A DNA stretch of 64,000 bases, from the NCBI GenBank assembly GCA_937892925.1, contig CALBHX010000116.1, positions 1 through 64,000 of the forward strand. The letters run 5' to 3'. Both the position numbers and the translations under genes were made by a program. Each line of letters begins with the position of its first letter. Position 1 is the stretch's first letter. Shown here piece by piece: positions 61,119 to 64,000 of this stretch. Source of the stretch: an uncultured Lentisphaeraceae bacterium. Lineage in GTDB: Bacteria; Verrucomicrobiota; Kiritimatiellia; RFP12; DVOR01. The notes beneath the pieces are model-generated. The model was not told the origin of the DNA, made no database searches, and saw only the letters and a list, made by a program, of their open reading frames with translations.

Positions 61119-61781
61119 TTACTCCGGTTGGTCGGCGGCGGGTATTTCAGGTTCGGGAGGCCGGTGCCAATCGCCCTCGCCGCAGGCAAAGTCTGTTTCT
61201 ACAGCTCGAATGTCGTCATTGGTGTCGGGCAGGCCGTCCGGTCCGCAGGAAAAAAGCACCGGCGCTTCAAATGGAGAGGTGGGCATCCGATAAACGTAAG
61301 GGGTTCCCCACGGATCTTTATAGGCCCAATTGATATAAGGCCCCTTCCATCCCGGCACGTGGTAGTTTTTAGCCAGGGCAAAAAGCCCCAGCCGCTGCTG
61401 TGGCCAGGAGCCGGTATGTATGCGGAACAGCGCCATGGCTTTGGCCACGGTGGCCACGCTTCGGCGTGCCCGAAGCTGGTTCAGCGGTGTGGTCTTCTGC
61501 AGGATGGTTTTTGACGGGTTGCGGATGGCCAGCGTCAGACCCGCCCCGACAAACAGGAGAAGCATCAGCAGTCCAACCACCGTTTTGGGGGACTTTAATA
61601 CCGCTGCGTCCAGTCGCAACCCAAGCTGCAGCCGTTCCTCTTCAGCTTTACGGCGGATGGTTTCAATTTTACGCTTGGCTTCACGCCGTTCTTCGGCGCT
61701 CCGCCAGCGCACCCCACGGACGCTTCCTTCCTTTCGGACGAGGCGAAGGGGTTTGGGCGGTTTGGAGAGATGCACGGCCAT
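61119..61781 (-). CDS. GspG-like pseudopilin-domain protein with atypical N-terminus
   Basis: A 220-residue protein. A basic, likely coiled-coil cytoplasmic segment (EERREAKRKIETIRRKAEEE) precedes one membrane helix at ~82-100 (VVGLLMLLLFVGAGLTLAI). The C-terminal half matches the type II secretion major pseudopilin fold: RSVATVAKAMALFRIHTGSWP, KDPWGTPYVYRMPTS and FSCGPDGLPDTNDDI, the last being the calcium-site-like end of GspG. No prepilin peptidase motif (G-F-T-L-I-E) is present, so it is probably not processed as a pilin. AAGGAA precedes the ATG; ruvB ends 14 nt upstream. Confidence 0.8.
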   Translation of the reverse strand: MAVHLSKPPKPLRLVRKEGSVRGVRWRSAEERREAKRKIETIRRKAEEERLQLGLRLDAAVLKSPKTVVGLLMLLLFVGAGLTLAIRNPSKTILQKTTPLNQLRARRSVATVAKAMALFRIHTGSWPQQRLGLFALAKNYHVPGWKGPYINWAYKDPWGTPYVYRMPTSPFEAPVLFSCGPDGLPDTNDDIRAVETDFACGEGDWHRPPEPEIPAADQPE

Positions 61782-61794
61782 GCGTTTTATTTCC

Positions 61795-62811
61795 TTAAAA
61801 AAGCATGTCCTGCTGTCCGGCAGGGCGGAGACCCAATCGTTCAAAGGTTTTAGGCAAGGCCACACGTCCTTTCGGCGTTCGATCAAGATAACCTTCCTGA
61901 ATCAGGTAAGGTTCATAGACCTCCTCTACGGTGTCTGCCTCTTCTCCCACGGCTACGGCAATGGTGGCAACGCCTACGGGCCCTCCGCCGAACTTTCCTG
62001 CAATCGCTTCCAGAATCCGCAGATCCATCTCGTCCAACCCCTGCGGATCAATCTCCAATAATGCGAGTGCGCGGTCGGCAATCTCAGCGGTGATGCGGTT
62101 GTCTGCGCGTACTTGCGCATAATCGCGTACACGCCGGAGCAGATTGTTCGCAATACGCGGGGTGCCGCGGCTGCGCATGGCAATTTCCAGCGCGCCCGCT
62201 TCATCAATTCCAACATTCAGTTTTCCTGCACTGCGCATGATGATGCGGGAGAGCTCTTCGTGAGAGTAGTAATCCAGCCGATTCTGTAGCCCGAAACGTG
62301 AACGCAGGGGCGCAGAAATCAAACCGCTGCGGGTCGTGGCGCCTACCAGGGTGAATCGGGGCAGCTCGAGGCGGACGCTCCGGGCATTGGGCCCTTGGTC
62401 AATCATGATATCGATGACGAAGTCTTCCATTGCCGAATACAGATATTCTTCAACGGTTCGCTGCATTCGATGGATTTCGTCAATAAATACAATGTCTCCT
62501 GGTTCCAAGGATGTTAAAAGCCCGGCCAGATCCGAGGGCTTGTCGATAACCGGCCCGCTAGTGGCTTTTACATGCACGCCCATTGCCTCGCCAAGGATGT
62601 AGGCCAGCGTGGTCTTACCCAGCCCCGGAGGTCCAGAAAGCAGTACGTGATCCAGCTGCTCCCCGCGCCCCTGCGCTGCTTCAACGGCCAACATCAGGCG
62701 GTCACGCACTTTTTGCTGCCCCAGAAAGTCTGCAAACCGGGTTGGGCGTAGCCGGTTGTCAAACGAGGCGTTCCGTTGATTCATTTCTTCCGAAGGTCTG
62801 GGCGTTTCCAT
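61795..62811 (-). CDS. ruvB: Holliday junction branch migration helicase RuvB
   Basis: A 338-residue AAA+ ATPase that drives Holliday-junction branch migration with RuvA. Conserved blocks: [40 protein letters not shown] (Walker A, ~62), [12 protein letters not shown] (Walker B), [21 protein letters not shown], and the winged-helix end [18 protein letters not shown] and [21 protein letters not shown] lies one base from the ATG at 62811, too close for normal spacing, and the predicted -10 is only 9-14 nt upstream; an ATG at 62784 (MNQRNASF) may be the real start. ruvA and ruvC are not nearby. Confidence 0.95.
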   Translation of the reverse strand: METPRPSEEMNQRNASFDNRLRPTRFADFLGQQKVRDRLMLAVEAAQGRGEQLDHVLLSGPPGLGKTTLAYILGEAMGVHVKATSGPVIDKPSDLAGLLTSLEPGDIVFIDEIHRMQRTVEEYLYSAMEDFVIDIMIDQGPNARSVRLELPRFTLVGATTRSGLISAPLRSRFGLQNRLDYYSHEELSRIIMRSAGKLNVGIDEAGALEIAMRSRGTPRIANNLLRRVRDYAQVRADNRITAEIADRALALLEIDPQGLDEMDLRILEAIAGKFGGGPVGVATIAVAVGEEADTVEEVYEPYLIQEGYLDRTPKGRVALPKTFERLGLRPAGQQDMLF

Positions 62812-62819
62812 ACTCCTAT

Positions 62820-62825
62820 ATTATA
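62820..62825 (-). promoter_or_regulatory. Possible -10 element of the ruvB operon
   Basis: A perfect TATAAT on the minus strand, without a recognisable -35. If used, transcription would begin at or just before the ATG at 62811, leaving a leaderless message or a start at the later ATG (62784). Confidence 0.4.
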
Positions 62826-62838
62826 GCGAAAAGGGTTT

Positions 62839-62877
62839 GCCCCGCACGGGATTTTTACCGTGGTTTCTCACCGGGGC
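62839..62877. other. Compound hairpin upstream of ruvB
   Basis: GCCCCG (62839-62844) pairs with CGGGGC (62872-62877), and inside it CACGG pairs with CCGTG. The minus-strand tail AAACCCTTTT is only moderately T-rich. It may end transcripts from the DUF4861 gene before the ruvB promoter. Confidence 0.4.
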
Positions 62878-62895
62878 CCTGGGATTGTTTTATAG

Positions 62896-62945
62896 ATCCG
62901 CCCCGGCTTCGAGGCGAGCCTGGGGCAGGTTGGCTCCGGATTCGG
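62896..62945. repeat. Copy C of the dispersed GC-rich element
   Basis: CCGCCCCGGCTTCGAGGC and the core GAGGCGAGCCTGGGGCAGG (62911-62929) resemble the cores at 4830 and 53953. It is intergenic between ruvB and the DUF4861 gene. Confidence 0.4.
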
Positions 62946-63092
62946 GGTGAGTCTATCTTTCCCTTGGGCGATGCGGTTTGGCGCTCTGCTCAGATTGTCA
63001 ATGAGGGAAGAGGGGCTTTTGGGGAAGGAAAAAGAAAAGGGGAAGCCGGCTTTTCCCTCGCAAAGATGCACGAAATGGAAGCGGGAACGGTG

Positions 63093-64000
63093 TTATTTGC
63101 CGCGGATGTATTGGACGCGCAGGGGTGCGCGTAATCGGCGCAAGGTGGCTTCCTGAAGAGCTTCCCAGGCTTCAAAGGTGGCGGGCGCGGCTTTGCTCCA
63201 TCCGGCGCCCCAGTAGTAGGTGAGGGGGGCGTTGGCTGATTGGGGGAACGTGGCAATGAGATGATCCACGGCTCCAGCTCGTTTGGCCTCCTGCGGGGGA
63301 AGCGGAAGGTACATGGTTTCGGCGGCCGGGGTGGGGAAGAGGGCGCCGATGAAAAGCGTACCCTGACCTTTTCCGGGCGGGTCTGTGGGGTCGGCATAAG
63401 CCAGGCGGTTTGGGGTGCATCGACTGGCTCCGTGGTCATGCCGAACGATGCCGACTACAGGCGTGAAGCCATGCCCCAGACCTTCGTAGGAAACGGTGGT
63501 GCGGTTGAAGGGCGTGTGGGCGTCAAGCGAGATGAGGCGGCGTTCAATAATCTGTGTTCCGTTAAACGTGCGCGGAGGGTAAGTGAGGCGTACGGTAAAA
63601 CGCAGAGGTCCATTGTCGAGGATGTCGCAGGCGGCGTACGCCCAGGGGTAGAGTAGGTGGCCGTCCTGGAGCAGACCGGTGGCGCCGGCGCCGAGCGTGG
63701 GGCCGACTTTGTAGCAGTCAAGGCCGTTTCCATGGTCTTTGTGGTAGGTAATGCCGCGCTTGAGCTCATCGTAGTAGCGCTTTTCTACAACGGGTTGGGT
63801 GGTGGCGCGCTTGCACCAGACATCATAGCCAAAGGCGCGTTCGCCAGACTTCTGGAGCGCAGGGCCATAGGCGCGGAAGGCCACAAGGTCATTTTCCCAG
63901 GCCACATCGTCTACACGTTCTGGATAGACGCGGCCGCAGGCGATCGTGTTGTAGGAAAAGGGCATCTGGGTGGGGGTGAGAATATAGCGGGCTTCCCCGT
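63093..64000 (-). CDS. DUF4861-family protein (partial, runs off the window)
   Basis: The frame is open from the window edge to 63093, giving at least 302 C-terminal residues; an internal ATG at 63965 is not the start because coding-like sequence (GKPAYILTPTQMPFSYNT) continues before it. It matches DUF4861: FRAYGPALQKSGERAFGYDVW, HKDHGNGLDCYKVGPTLGAG, DNGPLRFTVRLTY and YYWGAGWSKA near the end. Members often sit in polysaccharide-use loci beside unsaturated rhamnogalacturonyl hydrolases, so a role in plant or algal glycan breakdown is likely. The N-terminus, including any signal peptide, lies outside. Confidence 0.85.
   Translation of the reverse strand, partial: GEARYILTPTQMPFSYNTIACGRVYPERVDDVAWENDLVAFRAYGPALQKSGERAFGYDVWCKRATTQPVVEKRYYDELKRGITYHKDHGNGLDCYKVGPTLGAGATGLLQDGHLLYPWAYAACDILDNGPLRFTVRLTYPPRTFNGTQIIERRLISLDAHTPFNRTTVSYEGLGHGFTPVVGIVRHDHGASRCTPNRLAYADPTDPPGKGQGTLFIGALFPTPAAETMYLPLPPQEAKRAGAVDHLIATFPQSANAPLTYYWGAGWSKAAPATFEAWEALQEATLRRLRAPLRVQYIRGK

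Noticed and set aside
60306..61514. A 402-codon plus-strand frame opposite the TPR transferase and GspG-like genes
   Set aside because: Antisense to two well-supported genes; no motifs and biased Arg/Ser/Pro composition.

Overview
The window reads as one contiguous, gene-dense piece of a GC-rich Gram-negative chromosome. My best guess is the PVC superphylum, probably a Kiritimatiellota or Verrucomicrobiota relative. The reasons are a giant secreted beta-helix/autotransporter-repeat protein, a heparinase II/III-type lyase and a DUF4861 protein (polysaccharide use), a FabV enoyl reductase, DAP-type peptidoglycan genes, Tat-exported lipoproteins, and a membrane transferase fused to TPRs. This is inference from gene content; no rRNA or marker phylogeny was possible. 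No phage, CRISPR array, intact insertion sequence or plasmid gene was seen.

Layout. 1-403: end of an upstream unit (terminator) and a promoter. 404-21119: two secreted-protein genes, a 1,425-aa protein with a transglutaminase-like core and discoidin-like end, then a 5,472-aa giant built of beta-helix modules and autotransporter-associated repeats, closed by a 15-bp-stem hairpin. 21563-21639: tRNA-Thr(CGT). 21770-24219: nfo, dapF, rsmE. 24283-26058 (minus): SulP permease. 26485-28063: a secreted-protein pseudogene broken by frameshifts and a stop. 28441-32248: MacA/MacB-type efflux genes and cdd. 32513-35099 (minus): an operon for an exported flavodoxin, a Tat DUF362 protein and CbiM, behind a promoter with a 19-bp spacer and a MerR-type dyad. 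35359-39403: fabH-fabF-fabZ-fabV with its own promoter and terminator. 39617-48866: carboxynorspermidine dehydrogenase, proA, a 5-formyl-THF cyclo-ligase, an FAD reductase, an MBL hydrolase, a U32/RlhA-like protein and a heparinase-like lyase. 48867-50032: gene-poor, with a decayed Sel1-repeat gene. 50033-53528: two DEAD-box helicases and queD, all overlapping. 54093-62811 (minus): a tightly packed eight-gene string ruvB, GspG-like, TPR membrane transferase, murD, patB-like, maf, lysE-like. 63093 to the window edge (minus): a partial DUF4861 protein.

How it fits together. Most of the window is housekeeping: fatty-acid elongation, peptidoglycan and lysine precursors, DNA repair and recombination, RNA modification and remodelling. 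The accessory part is the exoprotein pair at 404-21119, which shares discoidin-like domains, and the related-looking C-terminal domain in the pseudogene at 26485. Seven predicted promoters share an extended -10 element of the form TGnTATACT, which helped to choose several start codons. Similar GC-rich stem-loop elements recur between genes, and one lies inside the nominal 5' end of the giant gene, which makes its true start uncertain.
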